From positions 496,001 to 560,000 of the forward strand of contig NZ_JABBNT010000004.1 of assembly GCF_012926505.1 (NCBI RefSeq): 64,000 nt of DNA. The letters are read 5' to 3'. Below, piece after piece: positions 1 to 8,204 of this stretch. This stretch comes from Pacificispira spongiicola (GTDB lineage: Bacteria > Pseudomonadota > Alphaproteobacteria > UBA8366 > Aestuariispiraceae). Every line of letters begins with the position of its first letter. The first letter of the stretch is position 1. Made by a program: the position numbers and the translations under genes. The notes below the pieces were generated by a model. The model saw only the letters and a program-made list of their open reading frames with translations, was not told where the DNA came from and did not search any database.

Positions 1-443
1 ATGAAGGCGACTTCCAAGCCTTCCAACAACACCGCCTTGAAGGCCGCGATCCCGGCAATCCAGGCCAATGTTCGCGCAGGGCCGCTTTGCCCTGCAAGGT
101 CCGCAGTTTCCGCCGCGAAGGCTTCCAATTCGTCATGCAGGGGCAGGACATCGGCGGATCGCAGCACCGCCTTGCGCAGCCACCCCATGCCGAATAGCAG
201 CAACAGGACCCCGACAACGAGTTGAAGGGCCTGAATCGGCACGAAGCGCAAGGCGGGACCGAGAATCAGAACGACCAGCCCAAGGACCGCCAAAGCCGAG
301 GCGGTACCGGCAACGGCCGGTTTCCAACCGCGTGTCGTGCCGACGGCCAATACGATGGTGAAAGCTTCGACCACTTCGACGATCGACGCCAGAAAGGCCG
401 CCGCGACAGCGGGAAACAGAACCGTCCAGAAATCCGCAGGCAT
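1..443 (-). CDS. Integral membrane protein, COG4280-like (3' end outside window)
   Basis: The first 147 residues are visible; the gene runs off the left edge. The start is the ATG at 441-443 with a GAGG ribosome site upstream. The sequence is strongly hydrophobic with about four membrane segments. Two acidic helices, VEVVEAFTIV near residue 23 and LLEGLEVAF near residue 140, recall the Glu pairs in metal permease-like membrane proteins and resemble the uncharacterised COG4280 family. I infer a transporter-like protein but cannot name a substrate. It is divergent from the rpiR-family gene, and a minus-strand promoter (TTGGCA, 17 bp, TAGCAT; plus coordinates 470-498) has its -10 box inside an operator-like repeat, so control by that regulator is likely. 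Confidence 0.7.
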   Translation of the reverse strand, partial: MPADFWTVLFPAVAAAFLASIVEVVEAFTIVLAVGTTRGWKPAVAGTASALAVLGLVVLILGPALRFVPIQALQLVVGVLLLLFGMGWLRKAVLRSADVLPLHDELEAFAAETADLAGQSGPARTLAWIAGIAAFKAVLLEGLEVAF

Positions 444-461
444 TGGGAGCCTCGCTTATTT

Positions 462-529
462 TGTTGCGAATGCTACATTGGTGTCGTGATCATGCCAATT
501 GTGTGTAGCAGATGCAACATGTATGTTGC
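462..529. promoter_or_regulatory. Clustered operator-like repeats between membrane gene and rpiR
   Basis: Two 16-bp imperfect palindromes of the form TGTWGC-N4-GCWACA are present: TGTTGCGAATGCTACA at 462-477 and TGTAGCAGATGCAACA at 504-519. Their centres are 42 bp apart, close to four helical turns. A third TGTTGC at 524-529 forms a second inverted repeat with GCAACAT at 514-520. The left site covers the -10 box of the minus-strand gene, and the right sites sit just upstream of, or over, the start of rpiR. I infer a cooperative operator for the adjacent RpiR protein. Confidence 0.6.
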
Positions 530-533
530 GGAC

Positions 534-1391
534 ATGAACGATATGTCCTTTTCAGCGCGGACTTCCGACCTTGGGGTCAGCCTTACCCCGGCGGATCGAC
601 GTGTGATCGCCTATCTGACGGATAACCGGGAACGCGCCCTATACTCCTCCGCTGCCGACATTGCCCAAGCGGTGCGCGCCAGCGACGCGACGGTGATCCG
701 GACCGTCCGGAAGCTCGGCTATTCCGGCTTGGACGCGCTGCGCCAAGCGCTGGCCGACGACCTGCGCCGCGATCTGACGCTGTCGGACCGGATGGCGAAT
801 GAGTTGAGGCAGAGCGAGGACGGGACCGCACTGACCGGTGCGGCGGCGACCCTTAGGGTCGGTCTGGACGCCATCGAAGCAATCGATGGCCGGACCGTGG
901 ACGAGCTGATCCGGATCCTTGTGGACGCGCGATGCATTCATGTCTTCGGCATCGGACCGTCCGGGTTCGTTGCGGGGTATTTCGCGGCACAACTCGCGCG
1001 GCTGGGATTTGAGGCAAGGGCGCTGACGCAAACCGGTCTGCAATGCGCGGATGATTTGATCCGGATGAAGCCGGGGGATGCGGTCGCCGCGCTGGCCTAT
1101 GACCGACCCTATCCGGAGGTCACAGCACTGTTTGACCGCGCGGTACAACAGAATCTGTCGTCTATCCTGATCACGTCGACGGGTCCTCGATTGCCGGATC
1201 GCCGGGCGAGTGTGACACTGCGCGTGCCGCGCGGGCGGGCGGAAGGGTTCGGGTTGCATGCCGGAACGATGGCGCTGCTGGAAGGGATGTTGATCGCCTG
1301 CGCCGGTGCGAAGCCAGACAAAAGCCGGGATGCTCTGGACACGTTGAATGCGATCCGCCGCGATCTTTCCGGGGACGGGATGGGGCTTTAA
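534..1391 (+). CDS. RpiR-family transcriptional regulator (HTH_6 plus SIS domain)
   Basis: This 285-residue protein has an N-terminal helix-turn-helix (residues about 15-85, with SAADIAQAVRASDATVIRTV as recognition region) and a C-terminal SIS sugar-phosphate-type domain (about 105-260, with HVFGIGPSGFVAGY). RpiR proteins usually sense phosphosugars or related metabolites. Several in-frame starts exist (492, 519, 534). I chose 534 because it keeps the HTH at the usual distance and leaves the operators upstream, but no strong ribosome site decides it. The divergent membrane gene is the likely target. The effector is unknown. Confidence 0.82.
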   Translation: MNDMSFSARTSDLGVSLTPADRRVIAYLTDNRERALYSSAADIAQAVRASDATVIRTVRKLGYSGLDALRQALADDLRRDLTLSDRMANELRQSEDGTALTGAAATLRVGLDAIEAIDGRTVDELIRILVDARCIHVFGIGPSGFVAGYFAAQLARLGFEARALTQTGLQCADDLIRMKPGDAVAALAYDRPYPEVTALFDRAVQQNLSSILITSTGPRLPDRRASVTLRVPRGRAEGFGLHAGTMALLEGMLIACAGAKPDKSRDALDTLNAIRRDLSGDGMGL

Positions 1392-1458
1392 GCCGCATAT
1401 CGGCAGATGAGACGGTATTCAACTTGCCCGCGATACCGATTCACCCCATCGTTTCGGT

Positions 1459-2283
1459 ATGAAACGCTCTGTTCGAACCGGTCTTGCGGGAATCGCACTT
1501 GCCGGGCTGGCGACGATCACTCTCGCCGGTACGCCGTCCTTGCGCGCGGAAGGCGAAGGGGTGTTCTCCTCGCCGGTCGATCCCAAGGCGTGCGGCGAGC
1601 GTCTCAACACCATGATATCCGGCGATTTCGCGCCGTTCTGGAGCTTCGTCGACCGGCACGGCTATTCCGGTGTGACGGATTATGTTTCGTCCGTCCCGGA
1701 ACTGCCGGGGGAAAGCAGCGAGGATTGGGGAAAGCGATCCCTGCAATGCGTGCTGGAGGTCGAACGGTCGAACAAGCGCAGCGATACGGTCGAGACGCGT
1801 CTGGCGCTGGGTTATCTTCTGTGGTTCGGGACGGCCAATCGCGGGTGCGAATGCGGGGATGCGGAAGACGGCGGACCGGATGCGCGGGAACGTGGCTATA
1901 CCATGATGCGCTCCGCGGCGGACGACGGCTATGACCCGGCGATCGAGGCCCTGATTCAGGTCTATATGGAAATGGCCACGACGGAAGACCGTCTGCATGC
2001 CTATGCGGGACGGTTGGGTAAGGAACCGGAGGACATCCCCGATTGGTGGCCGAAGTCGGACAGATTGCTCCTGGCTCTGGACCGCATGGCGAAAACCGGA
2101 CATGCCAGCGCCTATCTGGCAATATCGGCAATCTATTCGGAACGCGCCCTGTTGGTCGGCGCCACGGGGCACGACCACCTTGGGAATCCCGCAAAATCAC
2201 CCGATCCGCGCCTGATTGAAGCGTCCAAGGCCTATCGCAAGGTCTGGGAAGAAAAACGCGCGGAGTCCGAAGTTCGGAACTGA
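1459..2283 (+). CDS. Secreted Sel1/TPR-like hypothetical protein
   Basis: The 274-residue product starts with a clear signal peptide (MKRSVRTGLAGIALAG with cleavage after LRA near residue 30), so it is exported. The mature part contains helical stretches such as YTMMRSAADDGYDPAIEAL and AYLAISAIYSERALL, with the alanine/glycine spacing of Sel1 or TPR repeats. Four cysteines, including a CEC pair near residue 135, could form disulfides in the periplasm. It stands alone between convergent and unrelated genes. I do not recognise a specific function; Sel1-type proteins usually act as binding scaffolds. Confidence 0.55.
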   Translation: MKRSVRTGLAGIALAGLATITLAGTPSLRAEGEGVFSSPVDPKACGERLNTMISGDFAPFWSFVDRHGYSGVTDYVSSVPELPGESSEDWGKRSLQCVLEVERSNKRSDTVETRLALGYLLWFGTANRGCECGDAEDGGPDARERGYTMMRSAADDGYDPAIEALIQVYMEMATTEDRLHAYAGRLGKEPEDIPDWWPKSDRLLLALDRMAKTGHASAYLAISAIYSERALLVGATGHDHLGNPAKSPDPRLIEASKAYRKVWEEKRAESEVRN

Positions 2284-2311
2284 CCGCGCATTCTCTTCGA
2301 GGCCGGGGCGC

Positions 2312-3166
2312 TTACTTCGCCTCAGCTTTCGCCATTTCGATATATAATTCGCGCAGCTTGCTGGCGATCGGGCCGGGAACGCCGTTGCCCAGAATACGGT
2401 TGTCGATTTTCACGACAGGCATGACGAAGGCGGAGGCGGAGGTGATGAAGGCCTCCGCCGCGTCATAGGCTTCGTCCGGCGTGAAGGAGCGTTCTTCGAC
2501 CTTCAGACCTTCCTGTTCGGCGATCTTCAGCACCGCGCGGCGGGTGATGCCGTGCAGGATGTCGTTCGACAGCTTGCGCGTCACGATGGTGCCGTCCTGG
2601 GTGATGATGAAGGCGTTGTTGGAGCTGCCTTCGGTGACATAGCCGTCTTCGACCAGCCAGGCATCGTCGGCACCGGCGGCTTTCGCTTCCATTTTCGCCA
2701 AGCTGGGGGCCAGCAGTTGGACCGTTTTGATATCGCGGCGGTGCCAGCGGATATCCTGAACCGTGATGACGGACATGCCGGTCTTCGCGGCGGGAACGTC
2801 GACAATCTTCCGGGCCTGGGTGAACATGACCAGGGACGGTTTCGCATCCTTCGGGAAAACGAAGTCGCGGTCGGCGGCGCCGCGCGTGATCTGCCAATAA
2901 ACCGCGCCTTCCTCGACGTCGTTGCGGCGAATGACCTCCCGCTGGATATCGACCAATTCTTCCTTGGTACAGGGCCAGCCCATATTCAATTCGTTGAGGG
3001 AGCGTTCCAGCCGCGCCAGATGCGCGTCGTTATCGACCAGCTTGCCGTCCAGGATGGAAGAAACCTCATAAACGCCGTCGCCCATCAGGAAGCCGCGGTC
3101 GAAGACGGAAATCTTCGCTTCTTCTTCCGGGACATACTCGCCGTTGACGTAAACGATACGGGACAT
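2312..3166 (-). CDS. dat: D-amino acid aminotransferase (PLP fold type IV)
   Basis: The 284-residue product matches class IV aminotransferases and best fits D-alanine aminotransferase, which swaps amino groups between D-amino acids and 2-oxo acids. Visible signs are the N-terminal YVNGEYVPEEEAKISVFDRG, the PLP lysine in RRDIKTVQLL near residue 145 and the cofactor loop TEGSSNNAFII. I chose the ATG at 3164-3166 because GGAG lies 6 nt upstream; an upstream in-frame ATG at 3190 has no such site. A perfect TGTGATCACA palindrome lies 15 bp upstream of the start and recurs before another aminotransferase at 36385. A branched-chain or aminodeoxychorismate role is less likely from the motif set. Confidence 0.85.
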   Translation of the reverse strand: MSRIVYVNGEYVPEEEAKISVFDRGFLMGDGVYEVSSILDGKLVDNDAHLARLERSLNELNMGWPCTKEELVDIQREVIRRNDVEEGAVYWQITRGAADRDFVFPKDAKPSLVMFTQARKIVDVPAAKTGMSVITVQDIRWHRRDIKTVQLLAPSLAKMEAKAAGADDAWLVEDGYVTEGSSNNAFIITQDGTIVTRKLSNDILHGITRRAVLKIAEQEGLKVEERSFTPDEAYDAAEAFITSASAFVMPVVKIDNRILGNGVPGPIASKLRELYIEMAKAEAK

Positions 3167-3181
3167 GGAACGCTCCATAGA

Positions 3182-3191
3182 TGTGATCACA
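3182..3191. promoter_or_regulatory. TGTGATCACA palindrome before dat
   Basis: This perfect 10-bp palindrome lies 15 bp upstream of the aminotransferase start. The same word occurs twice at 36453-36484 before the class III aminotransferase. This suggests one repressor, perhaps of the GntR type, for both. No candidate regulator is next to either gene. Confidence 0.5.
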
Positions 3192-3254
3192 ATTTGGGAA
3201 GCCGATCTGCCTTAGCACCTAGCGGCCCGCGCCGCAATTGGTTGCAACGCACAA

Positions 3255-3740
3255 TTACCGGATCGGACGTTCCAGGAGTGTTTCCAGCGGGATAAAACCG
3301 CGCTTTTGGTAGGCCCGGCCTGCGCGGTCGTTCCCGACGAGATGGGACACGATCATCACCGACAGACCGAGGGCGCGGAAATGGTCTTCGGCGGCGGCGA
3401 AGAAACGGTCGACCAGATCACCGCCCCGGTAGGACGCATCGACCCACAAGTCCGCGATCCGTCCCGCCCGTTGATGGGCGGGGGACAGATAGGCCTCTTC
3501 CTCCACCTCCACATAGCAGACGAGGAATCCGACCAAGGCGTCACCGTCTTCGGCGACAAGATAGAGCCCCTGATTGTCCGTCGCCGTCTTGCGCAGATGG
3601 GCGACGTGTTCCGCCGCCATCCCCGCGCCGGGCGGGCGGCTGACCGGGTGGACGGCGCGTTCGACATCCTGAAGCGCGGCCATCATGCGATGCAGGTCGA
3701 TTCGGTCCCGGTCTTCCGCCGGCCGCAGTCGGATCGTCAT
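3255..3740 (-). CDS. GNAT-family N-acetyltransferase
   Basis: This 161-residue protein has the GNAT fold: an N-terminal TIRLRPAEDRDRIDL strand-helix, the central IADLWVDASYRGGDLVDRFFAAAE segment that holds the acetyl-CoA pyrophosphate-binding loop, and the C-terminal GNDRAGRAYQKRGFIPLE. It probably acetylates an amine on a small molecule or protein; the substrate cannot be read from sequence. It follows iorAB by 12 bp on the same strand and is probably co-transcribed with it. The binding loop is a weak match (RGGDL rather than QxxGxG/A), which is tolerated in the family. Confidence 0.8.
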   Translation of the reverse strand: MTIRLRPAEDRDRIDLHRMMAALQDVERAVHPVSRPPGAGMAAEHVAHLRKTATDNQGLYLVAEDGDALVGFLVCYVEVEEEAYLSPAHQRAGRIADLWVDASYRGGDLVDRFFAAAEDHFRALGLSVMIVSHLVGNDRAGRAYQKRGFIPLETLLERPIR

Positions 3741-3752
3741 GGCGTCGCGCTT

Positions 3753-6700
3753 TTATTCCGCCGCTTTCGGTGCCGGTTCGGCGGGACTGCCGGACGGATT
3801 GCGGTAGCGCGCCAGCAAATCCGATTCCTGCTTCTTCGCCAGGGCGACATGCCGTTCCTTCACATGACCGAAGCCGCGGATTTTCTCCGGCAGGGCGGCA
3901 AGTTCGATGGCGGTGTCGTAATTCGCGCTGGTCAGGGTGTTCAGGATTTCCTCGATCATCGCTTCGTAATCGGCGATCAACTGGCGTTCCATTTTTCGCT
4001 CGTCGGTGCGCCCGAAAATATCGAAGGCGGTCCCGCGCAGGAAGCGCAGTTTGGCCAGCAGGCCGAAGGCCGACATCATCCAGGGGCCATATTCCTTTTT
4101 CTTCAACTCGCCGGTATCCGGGTCGCGATCCGCGAACAGGGGCGGGGCCAGATGGAAATGCAGCTTGTAGTCGCCTTCGAACCTGTCGCGGACGGACCGC
4201 AGGAAATCGCCGTTCGTATACAGGCGGGCGACCTCGTATTCGTCCTTGATCGCCAGCAGTTTGAAGTAGTAGCGGGCGACCGCCTTGGCCAGATGGCCGT
4301 CTGATCGGGCGATCCGCGCTTCGGCGGTGACGACGCGGTCCACCAAATCCTTGTAGCGACGGGCATAGGCCGTGTTCTGATAGTCCTTCAACACGGCGAT
4401 GCGTTTGGCGACTATGTCTTCCAGCTTGGTCGCGAAATGCGGGGCTTCGGTCTTTTCCGCCGCCTTGCCGATCAGCTTGATCACCGCGGCGCTGTCATGG
4501 GCCATGCGGCGGCCCCACAGGAAGGCGCGTTTGTTGGCCTCCACGGCCACGCCGTTCAGCGCGATCGCTTCCTCGATCGCATCGCCGGAAACCGGCAGCA
4601 GGCCCATCTGATAGGCAACGCCCATCATGAAGGGGTTGGTCGAGATCGTATCGCCCATCAGCGCTTCCGCGACCTGGGTGCCGGGAACGAAATTGGCCGC
4701 GTCCGGACCGACCTGATCGCGGATGATGCGTTCCATTTCTTCCGCCGGAAACTGCCAGTCGGGATTGCGCGTGAAGGCGCCGGTGACGGATTGATGCGTG
4801 TTCACCACGGCCTTGGTGACGCCGCGTTCAGCCTTTGCCAATGTATCGACGCCGGACGCGACGACCATGTCGCAGCCCAGGATCAAATCGGCCCCGCCCG
4901 CCGCGATGCGCACGGCCTTGATGTCTTCCGGCGTCTTGGCGATGCGGATATGGCTGACGACCGGGCCGCCCTTCTGTGCCAAGCCGGCCATGTCCAGGAC
5001 GGAACAGCCCTTGCCTTCGATATGCGCGGCCATGCCCAGCAAGGCGCCAATGGTCACGACCCCGGTGCCGCCGATGCCGGTCAGCACGATATCCCAGGTC
5101 CGCCCCTCGATCGACGGAATGATCGGTTCGGGCAGGGTTTCGAATACATCCGCCACGCCTGCGAGTTTTGCAGAGCCGGTTTCCGCGCCCTTGCCCTTGC
5201 GCGGCTTGCCGCCATGCACGGTGACGAAAGACGGGCAAAAACCGTCGACGCAGGAATAGTCCTTGTTGCAACTGGACTGATCGATTTCGCGCTTGCGGCC
5301 GAATTCCGTTTCCTTCGGCACGACCGACATACAGTTCGATTTCACCGAACAGTCGCCGCACCCTTCACAGACCGCATCATTGATGAAGGCGCGCTTCGCC
5401 GGGTCCGGGAACAGGCCCCGCTTGCGGCGACGCCGTTTTTCCGCAGCGCAGGTCTGGTCGTAGATAATGACCGTACAGCCTTCGGTTTCGCGGAATTCCT
5501 TTTGGATGTGATCCAACTCGCTGCGGTGATGGACCGTCGTGCCGGGCGGGAAGTAGCCATGACGTTGCGGGTATTTCTCCGGCTCATCGGACACGATGGC
5601 CAGGCGTTTTATGCCTTCGGCATAGACCTGCGCCGCCATGGTGGGCACGTCGATCGGCCCGTCATGCGGCTGGCCGCCGGTCATGGCGACGGCGTCGTTG
5701 AACAGAATCTTGTAGGTGATGTTGGCGCTCGACGACACGGCCCCGCGCAGGGCAAGCAAGCCGGAATGGAAGTAGGTGCCGTCGCCCAGATTGACGAAAA
5801 CGTGCTTTTCCGACGTGAACGGCGCCTGCCCGACCCAGGTCATGCCCTCGCCGCCCATCTGGCTGAAGCTTTGCGTATTCCGGTCCATCCACAGCGCCAT
5901 GTAGTGGCAGCCGATCCCGGCCAGCGCGCGGCTGCCCTCGGGGACCTTGGTCGATGTGTTGTGCGGACAGCCGGAACAGAAATACGGCAGGCGCTTCGTG
6001 CCTTCCTTGCCGGTATTCAGCGATTGTTCCTTCGCGGCCAGGAAGCCCAGCCGGTTTTTGAAATGCTCGTTCGAATCCACCGTCGCGCTGCCGCCGGGCA
6101 GCGCTTTCAGGCGGTCGACCAGAACCTGCGCGATCCGTGCCGGGGTCAGTTCGCCATAGGACGGCAGTTGCAGCGTACCCTTGTCGTCGAATTTACCGAC
6201 GACGCGTGGGCGAACGTCTTCGCGCCAGTTGTAGAGCTGTTCCTTCAACTGGTTTTCGATCAGGGCGCGCTTTTCCTCGACGACCAGGATTTCCTCCAGG
6301 CCTTCGGCGAAATGGCGGATGCCTTCGCGTTCCAGGGGCCAGGGCATGCCGACCTTGTAGACGACGATGCCCAGCTTTTCCGCGAAGGATTCGTCGATAT
6401 GCAGGTCTTCCAGCGCCTGCATGACGTCCAGGTAGCTCTTGCCCGTCGTAACGATGCCCAGCCGTCGGTTCTTCCCGCCCAGGACTTCGTAATTCAGCTT
6501 GTTGGCCCGGGCATAGGCGAGCGCGGCATAGAGGCGGTATTTGTGATGCAGTTCCTCTTCGGCCAGCGGCTCGTGGATTTTGGCGCGAATGTTCAGCCCG
6601 CCGGGCGGCATTTCGAAATCCGTCGGGATAAGGCTGTTCACCCGATGCGGATCGACATAGACGGAGGCGGAGGTATCCACGGTATCGGCCAGCGTTTTGA

Positions 6701-7298
6701 ACGCGACCCAAGCCCCCGAATAGCGCGACATGGCCCAGCCATGCATGCCGAGGTCCAGAAATTCCTGCACATTCGCCGGGTTCAGAACCGGCATCATCGC
6801 ATCGACGAAGGCGTATTCCGTCTGATGCGCGGTGGTGGAGGACTTGCTGGTGTGATCGTCGCCCGCGAGGACGAGGACACCGCCGTTCTTGGACGTGCCC
6901 GCCATATTGGCGTGGCGGAAGACGTCGCCGCTGCGGTCGACGCCGGGACCCTTGCCGTACCAGATGGAAAATACGCCGTCGACATCCGCGCCGGGATAGA
7001 GGCCGACCTGCTGCGTCCCCCAAACGGCGGTTGCGGCGAGATCTTCGTTCACGCCGGGCTGGAAGTGGATGTTGCTCTTTTCCAGAAACTTTCGGGCGCG
7101 CCAGAGCTGCTGATCGAAACCGCCCAGCGGCGACCCGCGATAACCGGAAATGAAACAGCCCGTGTTCAGGCCCGCCGCACGATCCCGCGCCCGCTGCATC
7201 AGCGGCAGACGGACAAGCGCCTGCGTGCCGGTCAGGAAGACGCGGCCTTGTTCCAGCGTGTATTTGTCGTCCAGGGAAACGTGTGCCAGTTCGGCCAT
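3753..7298 (-). CDS. iorAB: Indolepyruvate ferredoxin oxidoreductase, fused alpha and beta subunits
   Basis: The 1181-residue protein joins both subunits found separately in archaea. The N-terminal two-thirds carries the thiamine-diphosphate domains (GCFISGYRGSPLGGFDQQL near 50, LGDGTYFHSGLLALRG near 490). A ferredoxin-like insert with CEGCGDCSVKSNC and a second cysteine set lies near 645-690. The C-terminal part is the gamma-type domain (DIVLTGIGGTGVVTIGALLG near 740). It oxidatively decarboxylates aryl pyruvates from aromatic amino acid transamination to aryl-CoA, passing electrons to ferredoxin. Length and order match the fused proteobacterial form. Two aminotransferase genes are in this window, but operon linkage is only with the GNAT gene. 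A large palindrome lies in the divergent promoter region shared with dcd. Confidence 0.92.
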   Translation of the reverse strand: MAELAHVSLDDKYTLEQGRVFLTGTQALVRLPLMQRARDRAAGLNTGCFISGYRGSPLGGFDQQLWRARKFLEKSNIHFQPGVNEDLAATAVWGTQQVGLYPGADVDGVFSIWYGKGPGVDRSGDVFRHANMAGTSKNGGVLVLAGDDHTSKSSTTAHQTEYAFVDAMMPVLNPANVQEFLDLGMHGWAMSRYSGAWVAFKTLADTVDTSASVYVDPHRVNSLIPTDFEMPPGGLNIRAKIHEPLAEEELHHKYRLYAALAYARANKLNYEVLGGKNRRLGIVTTGKSYLDVMQALEDLHIDESFAEKLGIVVYKVGMPWPLEREGIRHFAEGLEEILVVEEKRALIENQLKEQLYNWREDVRPRVVGKFDDKGTLQLPSYGELTPARIAQVLVDRLKALPGGSATVDSNEHFKNRLGFLAAKEQSLNTGKEGTKRLPYFCSGCPHNTSTKVPEGSRALAGIGCHYMALWMDRNTQSFSQMGGEGMTWVGQAPFTSEKHVFVNLGDGTYFHSGLLALRGAVSSSANITYKILFNDAVAMTGGQPHDGPIDVPTMAAQVYAEGIKRLAIVSDEPEKYPQRHGYFPPGTTVHHRSELDHIQKEFRETEGCTVIIYDQTCAAEKRRRRKRGLFPDPAKRAFINDAVCEGCGDCSVKSNCMSVVPKETEFGRKREIDQSSCNKDYSCVDGFCPSFVTVHGGKPRKGKGAETGSAKLAGVADVFETLPEPIIPSIEGRTWDIVLTGIGGTGVVTIGALLGMAAHIEGKGCSVLDMAGLAQKGGPVVSHIRIAKTPEDIKAVRIAAGGADLILGCDMVVASGVDTLAKAERGVTKAVVNTHQSVTGAFTRNPDWQFPAEEMERIIRDQVGPDAANFVPGTQVAEALMGDTISTNPFMMGVAYQMGLLPVSGDAIEEAIALNGVAVEANKRAFLWGRRMAHDSAAVIKLIGKAAEKTEAPHFATKLEDIVAKRIAVLKDYQNTAYARRYKDLVDRVVTAEARIARSDGHLAKAVARYYFKLLAIKDEYEVARLYTNGDFLRSVRDRFEGDYKLHFHLAPPLFADRDPDTGELKKKEYGPWMMSAFGLLAKLRFLRGTAFDIFGRTDERKMERQLIADYEAMIEEILNTLTSANYDTAIELAALPEKIRGFGHVKERHVALAKKQESDLLARYRNPSGSPAEPAPKAAE

Positions 7299-7410
7299 GG
7301 TGTTTACTCTCCCAAGTTCAGCCCGGCTTGTTTCTTATATAAGGAGTATGGTGCCGGTCCGGGTGCGTCTCAAGAGCCGTGGCTCCGTCGGGCACTCTGT
7401 TGATCCATGG

Positions 7411-7439
7411 ATAATAGGTTAGCATTGCTGACCTATTAT
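7411..7439. promoter_or_regulatory. 29-bp inverted repeat between iorAB and dcd
   Basis: The sequence reads ATAATAGGT, T, AGC, ATT, GCT, G, ACCTATTAT: arms of 9 plus 3 bp separated by one mismatched pair around a 3-bp centre. It lies 112 bp upstream of iorAB and 98 bp upstream of dcd. The long symmetric form without a following T-run suits an operator (MarR/TetR size) better than a terminator. No cognate regulator is adjacent. Confidence 0.5.
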
Positions 7440-7537
7440 TTCAATCGGCTTGCTTTCCCTTGCGGGCTGCGGTCGAATCGCGCCCGCATACCGCAACGCG
7501 CCAATTCGGCGGAAATTGGGACAATCCGGGACCTGGG

Positions 7538-8101
7538 ATGAAACTTTCCGATCGCGATATTCTGAAACGGATCGAGGATGGCTCGATCGGCATCGACCCG
7601 CCGGAAAAGGTGCGGTTCGGACCCGTTTCCATCGACCTGACGCTCGACAGCCGGTTCCTGTATTTCCGGCACGAACAACTGTCCGTCATAGACGTTGAAA
7701 AGGGGCTCGCGGGACAGGATCCGATGGCGCAATACGATGTGCCGGACGGGCAGGCCTTCATTCTGCAGCCGAAGGCCTTTGCCCTCGGCGCGACGAAAGA
7801 ACGGGTGAAAATTCCCGACGATCTGGTGGGCTGGCTCGATGGGCGGTCCAGTTTGGCGCGAATCGGGCTGATGGTGCATGCGACGGCGCATACGTTGGAA
7901 CCGGGATGGAACGGCGTCATTACCCTGGAATTTTTCAATGCGGGCAATATCGCGCTGGCCCTGCGACCGGGGATGCGCGTCTGCGCGGTCAGCTTCGAGC
8001 CGCTGACCTCTCCGGCGCTGAACCCCTATGACCGCAAGGAAGGGGCTAAGTATGTGAACCAATCCGGCCCCGTCGCCAGCCGCGTCGGCAAAGACAGCTA
8101 G
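7538..8101 (+). CDS. dcd: dCTP deaminase
   Basis: This 187-residue enzyme converts dCTP to dUTP, feeding thymidylate synthesis through dUTPase. It shows the family start MKLSDRDILKRIEDG, the PVSIDLTLDSRF strand, the substrate loop GRSSLARIGLMVHATAHTLE and the catalytic glutamate in VITLEFFN near residue 135. I moved the start to the ATG at 7538, because the 26 upstream in-frame residues are not part of the family and the resulting length matches the E. coli enzyme. It sits alone, divergent from iorAB and 100 bp before an unrelated epimerase. Confidence 0.93.
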   Translation: MKLSDRDILKRIEDGSIGIDPPEKVRFGPVSIDLTLDSRFLYFRHEQLSVIDVEKGLAGQDPMAQYDVPDGQAFILQPKAFALGATKERVKIPDDLVGWLDGRSSLARIGLMVHATAHTLEPGWNGVITLEFFNAGNIALALRPGMRVCAVSFEPLTSPALNPYDRKEGAKYVNQSGPVASRVGKDS

Positions 8102-8204
8102 CCCCTTCTCGACAAGGTCCGTCAGTTAGGGGATGCATCCTGCGGCGCAAGCCGGTATATCAGCGGCAATTCAGCCATCCGTTTCAAAGAGCCTGGATCT
8201 ATCG

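Noticed and set aside
222-533. N-terminal extension of the RpiR frame by 104 codons
   Set aside because: It overlaps the start of the divergent membrane gene and the operator region and lies before the first HTH residue.
4437-7403. A 988-codon open frame on the plus strand opposite iorAB
   Set aside because: It is the antisense shadow of a strongly conserved gene, caused by high GC codon use. Its product is His/Arg/Ala-rich without domains.
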